Made by a program: the position numbers and the translations under genes. A DNA stretch of 64,000 nt from Dirofilaria immitis (taxonomy: Eukaryota > Nematoda > Chromadorea > Rhabditida > Onchocercidae). Where the stretch lies: NCBI GenBank assembly GCA_024305405.1, contig JAKNDB010000065.1, positions 434,001 through 498,000 on the forward strand. Reading direction: 5' to 3'. Below, piece by piece: positions 1-12,800 of the stretch (the stretch's first letter is position 1; the number at the start of each line of letters is the position of its first letter). Below the pieces are notes generated by a model. The model was not told the origin of the DNA. It ran no database searches and saw only the letters and a list, made by a program, of their open reading frames with translations.

Positions 1-270
1 CTAATAATTTAAATCTTAATAATTAATAATTTAAAATAACGATAACTTTACAATGATACTATATTCTCTTTATAATTTTACATGATTATGATTTATTTTT
101 ATATTTTATCATCTGATAGAAAATTTAAGCATATATTTAAATGAACTTGATAAAATCTTAATAACTAATAATTTAAATCTTAATAATTAATAATTTAAAA
201 TAACGATAACTTTACAATGATACTATATACTCTTCATCATTTTATATGATTATGATCTATTTTTAATTGA
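1..270. repeat. Direct repeat, period about 164 bp
   Basis: The block starting at base 1 (CTAATAATTTAAATC...) restarts at base 165 and stays nearly identical for about 100 bases. The first copy may be cut by the window edge, so there may be more copies to the left. Confidence 0.85.
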
Positions 271-721
271 TAAAATAGTGTTCAAAACAATTTGATATCA
301 GTAAGTATAATGGATAAGAAATGATAGTATACTGATTTATCTTTAATTAAACGAAAAAAGTTTTCGATTATTTGATAAATTAAAATGTATGAGCTGAATT
401 TTATTTTTCCTCTCATTCATATTAATTATCATTTCAACTTTAGTAGTGATATTTTAGGTTCAATCAATTTTAGGTGAAATATTTTATTGAACGAGTAAAA
501 AAAACGAACAATGATCGTTTAAGTGTTGATTTATATTCATTGATAACTTTTCTGATTTTCATTTTTTTCTCTCTTATCAATAGTTATTGAAAAATGATAT
601 ATCTGATATTACTAATTGTTTTAAATTAATAATTACTATTACTTCTCTTCGATTTTCATTTCTAAATAGTTGAAAATTTTTTTTGGAATAAGTAGAAAAT
701 TAAATAAATGAGTGATTCTAG

Positions 722-975
722 TTATAACTATGATGCAGAATTTTTGGATTCTTAAAATTCTATTCCTAAATATGATGTAGAATTTTTGAATCTTAAGATT
801 CTAATCCTAACTACGATGTATGATTTTTGAATCTTAGATTTCTCATCTTAACTATGATGCAGAATTTTGGATTCTTAAAATGAATTTTGAATCTTAGATT
901 TCTCATCTTAACTATGATGCAGAATTTTTGGTTTGTAAGATTGTAATCCTAATTACAATGTAGGATTTTGAATCA
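722..975. repeat. Degenerate tandem repeat of about 50 bp
   Basis: About five imperfect copies of a unit built around ACTATGATGCAGAATTTTTG followed by a TCTTA...CCTAA segment. Copies differ by substitutions and small deletions. Confidence 0.8.
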
Positions 976-3565
976 TAACATTTATAATCGTTTAATTAAC
1001 CATTCACTAAATAGCTAAACTTAAACTAATTTCATTCAAAAGAAATTTATATAATTTTAAAAATTTTACACTATCTTTAGGATAAGAATATGTTAATAAT
1101 ACAATTGTAATAGATGAAACTAAAATTATTAGGATAGAAATTAATTTTGTTATGAGCAAAATAGAAATGAATGAAAATGTAAATGACAGTTTCCATAAAT
1201 TTTTTTTTTTTTTTAAATTATTCACTTCTCCTCCTCTCTCTCTCTCCTTTCCCCTTTCCCTTTTCCCTTTTCTTTACTTTTATGAGAAAATTAATAAATT
1301 GAAAAATTACAACTTATGCTTAATTAATCAATATTTATTGATAATTTGTTACTTAAAAGAAAAAAAAAAAGGAAAGATTTTTCTTTTTTTTCATTTCATA
1401 AAATTATTCTTGGCATTATTTCAATTTGATGAACAAATTGTCAAAGATTCTCGGAATTTCGAGAAAGAAAAATAAATAACGATTGAATCGTCGCTTCTTC
1501 GTTTTTATCATTAATGGAAATATATGGAAGAGACAGATTCCTAGAAGGATGATGTTTTTTTTTTTTTCGAAGATTGATGCCAAAGAGAAATATTGATACA
1601 ATAGGCCTTGAATCTCATTGGCTCCACGGAAAAAAGAAAACTCCACCTTTGCTAGATAGATTCGGACATATTGTCTTCTTTGAAATTGCATTACCAGCAA
1701 CATTATCATCATTATTATTATTATCATCATCATTATCATCATCATCATCATCATCACTTTCACCATTATTATCATCATCAACATTATCAGCATTAGCATT
1801 ATCATCAACAGTAATAAAAATAATGAGATATGATCAACAGCAATATATTAGCATTTACTAATTTAGCTCTATTTCAATAGCTATATTTCAAATGTTACAA
1901 TGAAATATATTTAATTAGCATTTTGCCATATGTTAATTTTAGAGTGTATATGATTAATTGATCATTCATTGATTTTTTTTTCAAGGAATTACTATCATTT
2001 TTAGTTTACTTCATCCTAACAACAATACCGAATCATTTCTCTCATCCATTTCCTTTTTTTTTTTTTTTTAATTTTGATATATTCATTATATCTAAAATAT
2101 ATCGTAGTATAACAATAATAATATAACATTTATATAATTGTGCGTTAGAATTTTAAATAAAATGAATCTTATAAAGAAAATGATCAATCAATAGAATGAC
2201 AACATTTGATTGATATGATAATATTTTTATCATTTTTAAAACTTTTTCAATTTTACGATTATCCAAGTTATAATCAACATATTGTGTTTTCCTGATTCTA
2301 ATTGCTTCATTATCGACTGATAATTATATTAGATGTTAATTTGTTTTGTTTAGTAAATGATTTATTTGTTCAATTAAGATGAAAATGTGTCAGTATTCAT
2401 TTCTTTGAAGTTTTTATCAATCTTATCTCTTCTTCAAAATATTTACAAAATTATGCTATCAGATGTATTATCATGATGTGTAAAATCAATTTTATTCCAT
2501 TTGTTATATTTAGTTTTTTTTTTTTTTTTGTCTTTCTAAATCCAATTTTAGCGAATTTTATGATATATCTATCGTGTGATAAAACATTGATAAATTTGAT
2601 TAAAATGCAGCATTTCTATGAGCAATAGAAAGGAAAGATTATATCGTAGATGTAGCAAGAAAAATTGATATGATATGATACGATATGATATGATAAACTA
2701 AAGTTATGATATGTAAACAGTGCCCTTTCTCCAGCTGAAAAGTAGGAAAAGACTCGATTCTATTATATTTCGATTATTTGCATTGCGAATCGATTCCTAT
2801 CAGGTTATGAGAGTGATGCTGCTATTCGTGATGGTGACGTTTGCCAAACTGTATACTTTTAAAATAATTTTCGTAATTTTCATTCATTATCAATTTGTTA
2901 AAGCTTTTTGTTAAAATGATTTTGATAATAGTGAGTGATAAGGATTTATGATAATATAAACAGTAATTTACAATATCATTAATTACTGAGCATATTGGAG
3001 AAATTATCAATTTTATCAATTGGCTTAATTTAGCCTTTTTTTTCTTTGATTTTCCAATTTTGTATAAAACTTTGATAGCTATGATATAAATGTTACAATC
3101 TTATCATATAGCAATAATCCATTATCAATTATTATTTTCTTTATTCATTTAGATTTGAAAATTTTGTAAAAATTCGCAAAAAAATAAGTTTAATTGCAAC
3201 TATGCAACAGCTAACTTATAAAATAATTATGGTGCTTTTTTTTTTTTTTAATGATAATACTTATCAATTTTTTATTGATAATACTATTTATCTTATCAAA
3301 TGAAATGAAATATATGTAAATATTCAAGATATGATGATATCGTAAATTATTTATAGTTTTTCTTTTTTTCTCGAAATAAAATCCCGAAATAATTCATAGA
3401 TGGATTCGATAATTCATATTAATTTTATCCAAATATTAATTATATTTTTTATTATAATTCATTTTTTTTTTTGATAATTTCTATTAATGTTTATTTACAA
3501 TGATTTTTCAATCAAATTTTAAATTAAAATTGTTTTCTCCAATAATACTATTCATATAGAAATGC

Positions 3566-3642
3566 AATAGTAATAATAATAATGATAATAATAATAATAA
3601 TAATAATGATAATAATAATGATAATAATAATAATAATAATGA
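3566..3642. repeat. AAT-type microsatellite
   Basis: Run of AAT/ATA triplets with occasional ATG interruptions. Confidence 0.9.
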
Positions 3643-3717
3643 AATAGTAAAGTAATTAATGATAATATGAAAAATCATTGGAAAAAAATAAATTGATTGT
3701 AAGAGAATTAAGAGAAT

Positions 3718-4038
3718 CCAATTAATATTTTTTAATTGCTATCGCTGTCATTGCATTGTATTGCACGCTACGATCCGAACGATTCAATGCAAATAAGCGA
3801 ATGAGAAGCGATGGTGACAGCGACAATGATAGCGATGGTAACAGCAACAGTAACGATGAGACGCAGAATCCAATTAATATTTTTTAATTGTTATTGCTGT
3901 CATTGCATTGCATTGCATGCTGCGATCCGAATAATTCAACGGAAATAAGCAAGTAAGAAGCGATGGTGACAGCAATGGTAACAGCGATAATGGTAGCGAT
4001 GATGATAGCGACGATGACAGCAACAGTAACGACGAGAC
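3718..4038. repeat. Tandem duplication of about 150-165 bp with GC-richer core
   Basis: Two adjacent copies begin with the same segment (CCAATTAATATTTTTTAATT at 3718 and about 3869). They share TGTCATTGCATTG, a GATCCGAA segment and a long array of degenerate GATGGTAACAGC-like hexamer pairs. The core is visibly richer in G+C than its surroundings. The minus strand reads as a hydrophobic low-complexity open frame that I do not consider a gene. Confidence 0.85.
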
Positions 4039-4179
4039 GAAAAAAAAAAGGAATGCAAAATATTTCCAGCAAAATTGAACATTTTAATATAATAATTTAT
4101 GCCGTTCATACTGTCAACAATGATCATAGTTGATTTGTTCACAGTTTATTTCATCCAATTCCATCAATAACAAGCAAAA

Positions 4180-4260
4180 AGAGAGCAAGAGGGAGGGACA
4201 GAGAGAGAGAGAGAGGGAAAGAGAGCAAAAGAGAGAGAGAGAGAGAGAGAGAGGGAGGGC
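4180..4260. repeat. GA microsatellite
   Basis: Purine tract dominated by GA dinucleotides with GGGAGGG interruptions. The opposite strand gives spurious Ser/Leu frames. Confidence 0.9.
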
Positions 4261-5634
4261 CAGATAAATAGATAAAGATAGAATAATCCATCTATCCATC
4301 TATCCGGTATGTTGCTGCTGAAAATATGATTATCCATTTTGAAAATTCCTTTATTGTTAGATAAAATTAATTTCAAAATTCAGTTCAAGTTGACTGGCCT
4401 ATTTATTTGATGATGTTTTAACTCGATTCTATTAACAATTTAACGATCAGCTAAATCTATCCGGTTTTCTTTTTTTTTCATCTTTTTTCTTTTTCTCGTC
4501 TTTTTCTTCAGGTAAGAAAATGATTGCTAATTTAATTTCCTTTATCCGATTGGGAAATGTTGTTAAATTTATCAAATTTTTTTTTTTTTTTAGTTAAGAA
4601 GATGAAATTTTTAAAAAACTTTACTTTCTTCCATAATATATTACCGATCGAATGATGTAATAAATTGGGAAAAGATATTTCTAAAATTAGCAATTGATCT
4701 AATCATTTGAAATTTTTAATCAAAATCAAAATTTTATAATTTTATGTTCATTTCAATTATCATATCAATTGATTAGATTTATCAGTAATTCATTTATTAT
4801 ATTTAGTGATAGAATGTTTAGTGATTAGATTTATCAGTAATTCATCGATCATTTTAGTGAGGAAATGTTTAATGATTAGATTTATCATTAAATCAAATCA
4901 ATTCTCTGTAATATGTTTATGATTATTATTAGTAGTAGAAATTATTAAATGTATTTTACTTTTTTTTTTAAAAACTTATTTAGAATAACAGTATCAAAAT
5001 TTTATTGATTAATTTGATATGTTGATAAGAATAATTTAAAGAATTAAAAAAGTAACGATATATGATATGATAAATAATTTAGTATTAGAAATATGTATAA
5101 GTTATGAATTATTTGCTACATATGATAATCTTATTAGAAATAATTTCCATTTATGATAATATATGCTGATTATCATCAACTGATTAATAGCAAATATTTT
5201 GTCATAGCTTATTGTAATATACAATGATTTGATAATATGCAAAATTTATCTTATCATATTATCATTTAATTTAAATATTTCATTTTAACACTTAACATTG
5301 CTTAATTGTTAGACAATTAATAATTGCAATTTAAATAAGTATGAATAGAAAGGAGGAGAAAAGTTCAAAGATTAGATGATGAAAAATATCTTATAATAAA
5401 TTAAATAAAAAAAAATGATAAGAATGATAAGAAGATAGTATGATAATTATTTGTAATTAATGGAAGAATAATTGAATAATTTGAATTTGTGTAAGAATTG
5501 GAAGGATGAATAGAATGTTAGGAAAGAATTTATTCATAAATGTGAAATATAATAATTAATTGATTAATTGATTATTTAATTAATTGATTAATTAATTGAT
5601 TAATTGGCGAATCGTTCATTTTTAAAAAAAAAAA

Positions 5635-5905
5635 ATATGCAATTTTTTTCTTTTTCCTTCTCCTCCTTTTTTCATTCTCTTTCTTCTTCCTTCTCCTTTT
5701 TTTTCTTCTTCGCCTTTTCATGCTTCATCTTATTTTCATCCTCCTTCACTTCATCCTCCTTCTTTTCATCCTCTTCCTTTTATCCTCCCCTTTTTCCTTC
5801 TTCTTCCTTTCATCCTTTTCCTTGTCATCCTCTTTTTCGTTTTCTTTCTTCTCTTCTTTTCTTTCTTTCTTTTTCCCTTTCATCCTCTTCCTTCTCCTAT
5901 TTTTC
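5635..5905. repeat. Long homopyrimidine tract
   Basis: About 270 bases that are almost only C and T on the plus strand (mixtures of TTTTC, CTTCTT, CCTCC). All frames are open over much of it, giving meaningless Ser/Phe or Lys/Glu frames. Confidence 0.85.
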
Positions 5906-6458
5906 ATCGCATCTAGCGATAAAGGAATAATTATCATAAAACTGCTTTTCATTTACTATTTTTCAGTTGAGCGTTTCGTTTCCATCGTTTCCTCCTTTGT
6001 TATCTAATAAATATATAAATCCATTTATATTATGATTTAATCTATTCATCTTGCTTGCACTTATCATCTCATTTCTCTCCTTTCTCTCTCTCTCTCTCTC
6101 CCTTTCTCTCGTTATTTATTTTCTTTTATCAAATTGTTGATTTGTTAAATCTCTCTCTCTCTCTCTTTCTCTTTTTATTATATTCTTAATCCATTAAATA
6201 ATTATTTTTTGATATATGATAATGGATTTTAGGCTATTTGAGAATTTTCCATTTTAAAAAAAAAAAAAAAATGCTACAATTTTGGATTTTTTTTTTTGAT
6301 AAATTTTAATCGATTATTACGATATGAGAAATTTAATAAAAAGAAAAAAATATTAAAATTTATTTATTTCTTATAATAATGGATATTGAATAAATGGATT
6401 TAGCATATTGATATAACGATATTGATATAATGATATTGATATAATGATATATAGATAT

Positions 6459-6494
6459 AATGATATATAGATATCAATATATCTATATATCATT
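6459..6494. repeat. Perfect AT-rich hairpin, 16-bp arms
   Basis: The arm AATGATATATAGATAT (6459-6474) is followed by the loop CAAT and its exact reverse complement (6479-6494). The hairpin sits at the end of a short GATATAATGATATT repeat that starts near 6405. Confidence 0.9.
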
Positions 6495-8761
6495 TTGCTA
6501 GCAACTAACAATAGGCAAATTTTAATTCATTCAATAAAAAAAAAAAAAAAAAAAAGGCCTAGCTAAAAAGTGAGAAAAATAGAGCCAAATAAAAAAAAAA
6601 AAAAAGGAAGGTGGAGCCAATATAGCCTATCCAATCATTATTGTTCATTCATTCATTTTCAACACCGATACATACATACAACGATAGATACATGGATAGA
6701 TAAGATACTTTGATAGATAGGTTTTTTTTTTTTTTTTTTCTCGAATTGAACAAAATTAGCCTAATCGTTTTCCTATTTGTTAAAATTAATCTAAGCATGA
6801 TAGAGAGAAAGAGAACGAGAAAGAAAAGAGAGAGAAAGAAAGAAAGAGAGAAAAGATAGAAAAGAAAGAGAGAGAGAGAAAGAGAAAGATTATTAGTTAA
6901 TTGGAATTTCAAAATTATTATTCATATTTCGACATTATGATCGATAACAAATGATAATACATTCGTCGATGATAGGAGAGGGAAGAGCGATGAAGGGGGC
7001 TGAGGGTAATGAGGAGGAGTAGGAGGAGGGAGAGGGGAGGGGGTAGTTGTTAGATAATATATCATATACATATCAAAAAAAACTTCTCCTACAACATACA
7101 GGCAATCATTGTACATATATGCTCATATAATATATGATCAACAGAAACTTACCATATACCTCTTTTCTTCCACCTCCCTTTCCTTCCCCTCCCTCTATCT
7201 ATCCTCTCCCTTCTTCACCATTTTTTTCTCTTTTTTTTTTGTCCCGATGATACTTCATTTCGAGCAACGCCCTTTTTTTTGTCGAGAATAGTAGAATTAC
7301 AGAATATAGCAATTTTTAATATATTTATGGAACATATTTGTTGAATTAACAGTAAACAAATTTTTTGGTAAAAATTTTAAATGAAAAAATTAATTGGAAA
7401 TTAAAAATTAAATTTTAATATTTTAATTAAAAATTAAATTTTAAATTTTAATATTTTAGTTATTTTTAGTAACGATTAATAATGAATATTTGAAGTAATT
7501 TGTGAAATATAATGCAAATATTATTAGTTTGATAGTTCTACTTTGTTATATATGAAAGATATGATATGATTAATATGTTACTATAATCAGTAAATATATA
7601 TGACGGATATTGTTGATCTTTCAAACATCTGATAAATGATCAGAATTAATGGATTAATCTTGAGCAATATTACCGATACTGATTTTTTCAATCATCTGAT
7701 AAATGATCAGAATTAATGATTAATCTTGAGCGGTCTTGAAAGAATAAATCTCGGATGATATGATCAAAACCTAATATTCTTATGATATTTCTAATATTAG
7801 GCTAATTTATGATTATATCATTGTTGATCTATCCATTTAGTGATATGATGATATTTCAGTTAAAATTTCATATTAATTTATTGTTTTAATATTTGCTCAA
7901 ATTTTTCACTTGCCTTTATCATTCCTTCATGCTCAATTCTTTTTCTTATTTAATGATATTTTTTTCTTTTTTTGGTATAGAAAGTTATGTCGAGAATAAA
8001 ATAAATTGATTATTAATGATCAACGATCTGATAAACTTTTCATGCCTTTTTTTTTCCATTTTCAATTTATAAAAATGAATGATCAAATTTTCGTATCAAC
8101 AATTGCTTTCTAGAAATTTTTTTCAATAAAAATATCTCTTTTTAATTATTTCTGATAAGCTTATTTCATTTCATCTAACACCTTTGCTACTATCATTTCT
8201 ATAATCCCAAAAAAAAAAAAATCAAATATTTGATTATGTAATAAATATTTGATTAGATATATATATTTTTTAATCTTATAAATCTCTTTTGATTAATTCT
8301 GATAAGTTTATTTCTTTTCATCTAATACCTTTGCTATTATCATTTCTATAATTCAATGAAAAAAAAAAAAATCAAACTTATTTGATTATGAAATAATTAT
8401 ATGATTAGATATATCATATATTTCTTATATGATATATTTTCTTTTCATTTATAAATCTTACAAAAATGGAATTATTTGATAAAATTTATAAATTATAAAA
8501 TTCATAACAAAATGTTACTTTTAACAAACATTTTTTTTCTTTCCTAACTTTTGCTCAAATAATCGAATCGAATAGAAAAGGATAATTTAATGTGAAATGA
8601 ATGAAAAAAAAAAAAAGAAGAAAAGAGTAAAATTAAAAATGAAAGATTAAAATGAAACATTTCTTTTTTCCTTTTATTAATTAATATTATTCTTTTTCCC
8701 CTACTATTTAATTAGAATATCGATATCAATGAATGAGTTAGGTAAATTGTTAAAACTAACA

Positions 8762-8935
8762 TATTGATAAATTTATTATCAGATTTCTTTTTATTTTTAT
8801 TTTTTTTTATTGATAAATTTATTATCAGATTTCTTTTTATTTTTATTTTTTTTTATTGATAAATTTATTATCAGATTTCTTTTTATTTTTATTTTTTATT
8901 GATAAATTTATTATCAGATTTCTTTTTATTTTTTC
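8762..8935. repeat. Tandem repeat, about 47 bp, four copies
   Basis: Four copies of ATTGATAAATTTATTATCAG plus a T-rich tail. They differ mainly in the length of the poly-T end. Each copy carries the near-palindrome TGATAAATTTATTATCA. Confidence 0.9.
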
Positions 8936-9524
8936 AGTCTTAAAGTGGCATAATTAACATGAACTGATGACTCACACTTACTAGGAATTTCTCGTTCTTA
9001 GGGAAATAGTTGCAATTCCTGATCCTGATCATGGAGGATTTTTATCAGTACCTTTTTGGGTAATGGTTACAGCATCCTGATTCTTTCAGTGTAGCGCATT
9101 ACTATTGCATGTATCAAAATTTTCCAATTTAAAATAAACTAGAGATTGGTTTTTGTTTTTTCTCAAGAATTCTAAACTTATGTATCTTTCATTAACGATT
9201 GAATTCTAAACTTATGTATCTCTCCTAAAGTATCTCCTAAGTAGTAGCATTCATTGACGAATTAATTTTAAATTATTAAATTTGGATTCTCGAATTTTAA
9301 ATGTTAGAATTCTAATTTGAATTTTGTTGTTTTATTTCGAAAATTTTTATAGCAAGAATTTTGCGAGATTCAACAACAAAATTTGTTTGATGATATATTT
9401 TGATCATACGATAATTAGATAATCTATGTTATTGATAGTTAAATGATTAATGATTAACTTCAACGAAAACATCGATATCATAATTTTTTTTTTTTTTTAC
9501 TTCTATTTTTCATACTGTTTCCAT

Positions 9525-9545
9525 TTTTTTTCTTCTCCTTTTCAG
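9525..9545 (+). promoter_or_regulatory. Candidate spliced-leader trans-splice acceptor of cog-1
   Basis: A pyrimidine run ends in TTTTCAG at 9545, 23 bases before the proposed cog-1 start codon, with no upstream coding exon that would need it as a cis acceptor. In nematodes this arrangement commonly marks addition of a spliced leader. This is inference from position and motif only. Confidence 0.55.
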
Positions 9546-9568
9546 AATAATTTGTTAAATATCATTCA

Positions 9569-9815
9569 ATGAACTCATTTTTTCCGGATGCTACAAGTTC
9601 GATTGTTGCAACTACTACATTAGTAATAATAATTAAATTATTATCTTATCATTTTCTAATTTGTTATAGTGATAAGCAAAACATTAAGTTATTTTGAAAT
9701 CTTATAAATTCGGAATTATCTATTATTTTATGATTTTTTAATTATAATTTTTGCTTTAGTTTCATATCAATTTTTGCATCTTCAGAGTTCATTATCATCA
9801 TCATTATCATCTTCG

Positions 9816-9862
<47 letters not shown>

Positions 9863-12800
9863 GTCATCATTATCGTCAATATCATCAGTATTAGCAGCAG
9901 TACACAATCGACGACGTAAGTCGGCATCACCGTCCAGTCCGGAAAATAAGCAACCGGAAGATCGCAATGAAATGAAACGAATTCGAAGTACGATCAGTCA
10001 GAATGAAACTAATATTACCACTACAACTAATACTGCCAAGATCAAAGGAAAAATAATGCTTATAGCATAACTAAATTACTTGAAAAAAAAGAGTCAAGCA
10101 GCAGTCGAGCCAGGTGTGAAATATTCTGATAAATTACAACGAATATATGCCAAATTATAAATAGCGAATGTTTGACATTTTTTTTTATTGATAAGCTGAT
10201 AATTTATATCTATTTTTTTTTTTGATAAAATTTAGAAATCTAGCAAATGACAACAATCTCATTAAATAACTTTCATTTGCAGCAGTTCATCGGCTAGCGA
10301 TGATGATAATATAGCAACCGGTCGATGTCATTCAACAGATGATGATGGCAGTCGGTTAGATAATTAAATTAAAATTCGGAAAATATACTTTAATTTATCT
10401 TCAGATAAAAGTTTTTGCTAAAAAAAAAAATACTATAGGCGAATGAAAATTAATGTTAGATTAATAAGGAATCTGAAGATGCTAATATTATGATGAATTC
10501 AGAACTCATTTTTCATTTTGTATCTTTCAATGAAACAATTATCATCATTAGCAGCAGTTTCGTCATTCGTTGATGCTAATACTCTCAGAATTCTTGATTC
10601 AGATGTACGGATGTAGCAGAATTTGCACGTACCATTACATGGCCACATTTTTTCGCAGCTGGGCCATCAGCCTTTACAGTGCCTAATGCTGTTGGCTCAT
10701 TAATGGATTCAAATTCATTTGCTAATGCTATTGCTACTGCTGCTACTGCTACTGCTGCTGCTGCTGCTGCTGCTGCCTGCTGCTGCTGCCGCTACTGCTG
10801 GTGGTGTTTCTGGTAGTAATAGTAATAGTAGTGGTGTTGGTTCTGGTACTGGTATTGGTGCTGGTACTGGTACAGTTACCGTTGATGGACAGGAGATATC
10901 TCAAGTTCAACAGATTCAAGTTAGAAAAATATATCCCTTTTTGATGCTTAATTTCAAACAATAATTCATTTATATAATCTGACAAAATTACAATCAAATT
11001 TCGCTTCGTCATTTTATTTCAATATAATAATTGAACTGTACTAATTTCAGAATGCCTATCTTTCTTACATTCTTGGTACATCGATGACAGCTGCTGCTTC
11101 AGCAGGACCAATAATACCGCATCATCATCCTTTACATGTTATGGTAGCACCATCTGATACTGGTATGTTTGTTTATTATTTTTATTTCATCATATTTTAT
11201 ACATTTTTCAAAATCATTCAAAAATTTCACCTACTGGAATCTCTTCTATTTTTTGCCTAATTGAATTCATCAGAGAAAGCATTTTTTCGTAATCAGCGTA
11301 ACTTTTCTCGACAAAACTTATTGTATTTTTTCCTTAAGTTCATACTATGAAACATTGAAGAATTTGATAAATTCGGCACACATATAATAAATTAAATTAA
11401 ATTAATTAAAAATTTAATATTCATTAATCTATGATCATATTTTTTTGATTTCTTATTAAAATTTTAATTTAAAAAATTATTTTGAGCATTTAGAAATTTT
11501 AATTCAATTTATGAAAGATTAGTTAGAAGTGAGGAAGGAAGGAAGGAATAAGTTATAAGAAGAAGAGGAGATGGGATATTATCAGAAGAGATGATAGCAG
11601 ATGTTACAAATTGAATGACTAAAATCAACAAATAAATAAATATACGAAATTATAAATATGTTAATTTGATCTATTCATATGCTTATCTTTCTTATGAATT
11701 AATTTGATAAATGGCCATCATCAACTAATTTGTTTGCTCATTAAAAATTAATTTTTTAAAATGATCCATCCAAATATGATCAATCAATTTTTTTCTTTTT
11801 TTTTTTTTTTAGTATAGCTAATGATATGCGCGGTAATTATGCAAATTTGTTAAATTAAACCTATAATCATTGAATTTGAATTTGAATAATTTTCTAATAC
11901 AATGAAGTAAAATTAGACGAAAAATTTTGCAAAATATTTGAAATGAAATTAGTAATAATTAATCTTAATTGAAAGGAATTAATTTTTAAAATAAAAATTA
12001 AATCCTAACATATATGTATAATTAAAATATTCCAATAATTTCTAGCATAGCACATTATCAAATATATTTAAAAAGAAAAATGCTAAATGAAATTTCTCGA
12101 GAAAAATAAAAAAAAAAATCGAATTTAACAGCTTCAAGAATGATTTTTATTAGAAAAATTTTTTTTTATCGAATTTCTATCTATTCATATTATTTAAAAA
12201 AAAAAATTTTTTAAAAATCAATAAGCTAACAATAACAACAGGGGAATAGATTGGATAAATTTGAAGCTGAACATAATTCGTCAATAATTATCTTTATTAT
12301 TAACTATATGATTTAATTACATCTTAAAAATTTAATCTTAAAATTGAATGTTTTCATTAGGATTTACGTAAAACGTGAGAAAATAGAATGACATGATTGA
12401 TTGATTTGTCAAAGTTAAATTATTTCAAATTAAGCTTTCCTTTACCTTTTTCTTCTAAACACTGATAACTTAACGATCTCATAATATAGCCACGTAATTG
12501 CAACGTAGCTCACTCATCTCATCTTCCCTTCCTATTTATCATCTTATCAGTACTAGTATTATTCAACTTTCTCGCCCTTCTTGCCAACAAAAAAAAAAAC
12601 TTTCAATTATTCTCGAATTATCGTTCTTACAAAATATACAGAATGGGTTTGTTGATTGAAATACAGTAAGCTTGTGAAAACTTTGATGAAAAATTTATGT
12701 ATGTATGTATGTTTGTCTCTCTTCTCATCCTTCTGTCTCTTTCTCATTAATTCCTTCTCTCTTCCTCTTTGTTTGTATAAGCGTAATATTTTCTCTGGTC

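Larger units (their letters stand above)
1..9544. other. Repeat-rich region without a recognised gene
   Basis: No exon chain with conserved protein sequence was found on either strand. The open frames here are short or made of low-complexity runs. The stretch holds tandem duplications, AAT, GA and TC microsatellites, a homopyrimidine tract and a perfect AT-rich hairpin, listed separately. Smaller repeats also seen: a three-fold repeat of about 65 bp near 4756-4895, a two-fold repeat around 7627 and 7694, and a two-fold repeat of about 180 bp near 8095-8420. Its 3' part should contain the promoter of the homeobox gene that begins at 9569. Confidence 0.6.

Noticed and set aside
5604..6007. Ser/Phe-rich and Lys/Glu-rich open frames
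   Set aside because: Translation of a homopyrimidine/homopurine tract.
9914..9920. Perfect GTAAGT donor inside cog-1 exon 2
   Set aside because: Using it leaves phase 1 with no good in-phase acceptor before 10113, and coding-like sequence with the eh1-like motif continues past it. An alternative isoform is not excluded.
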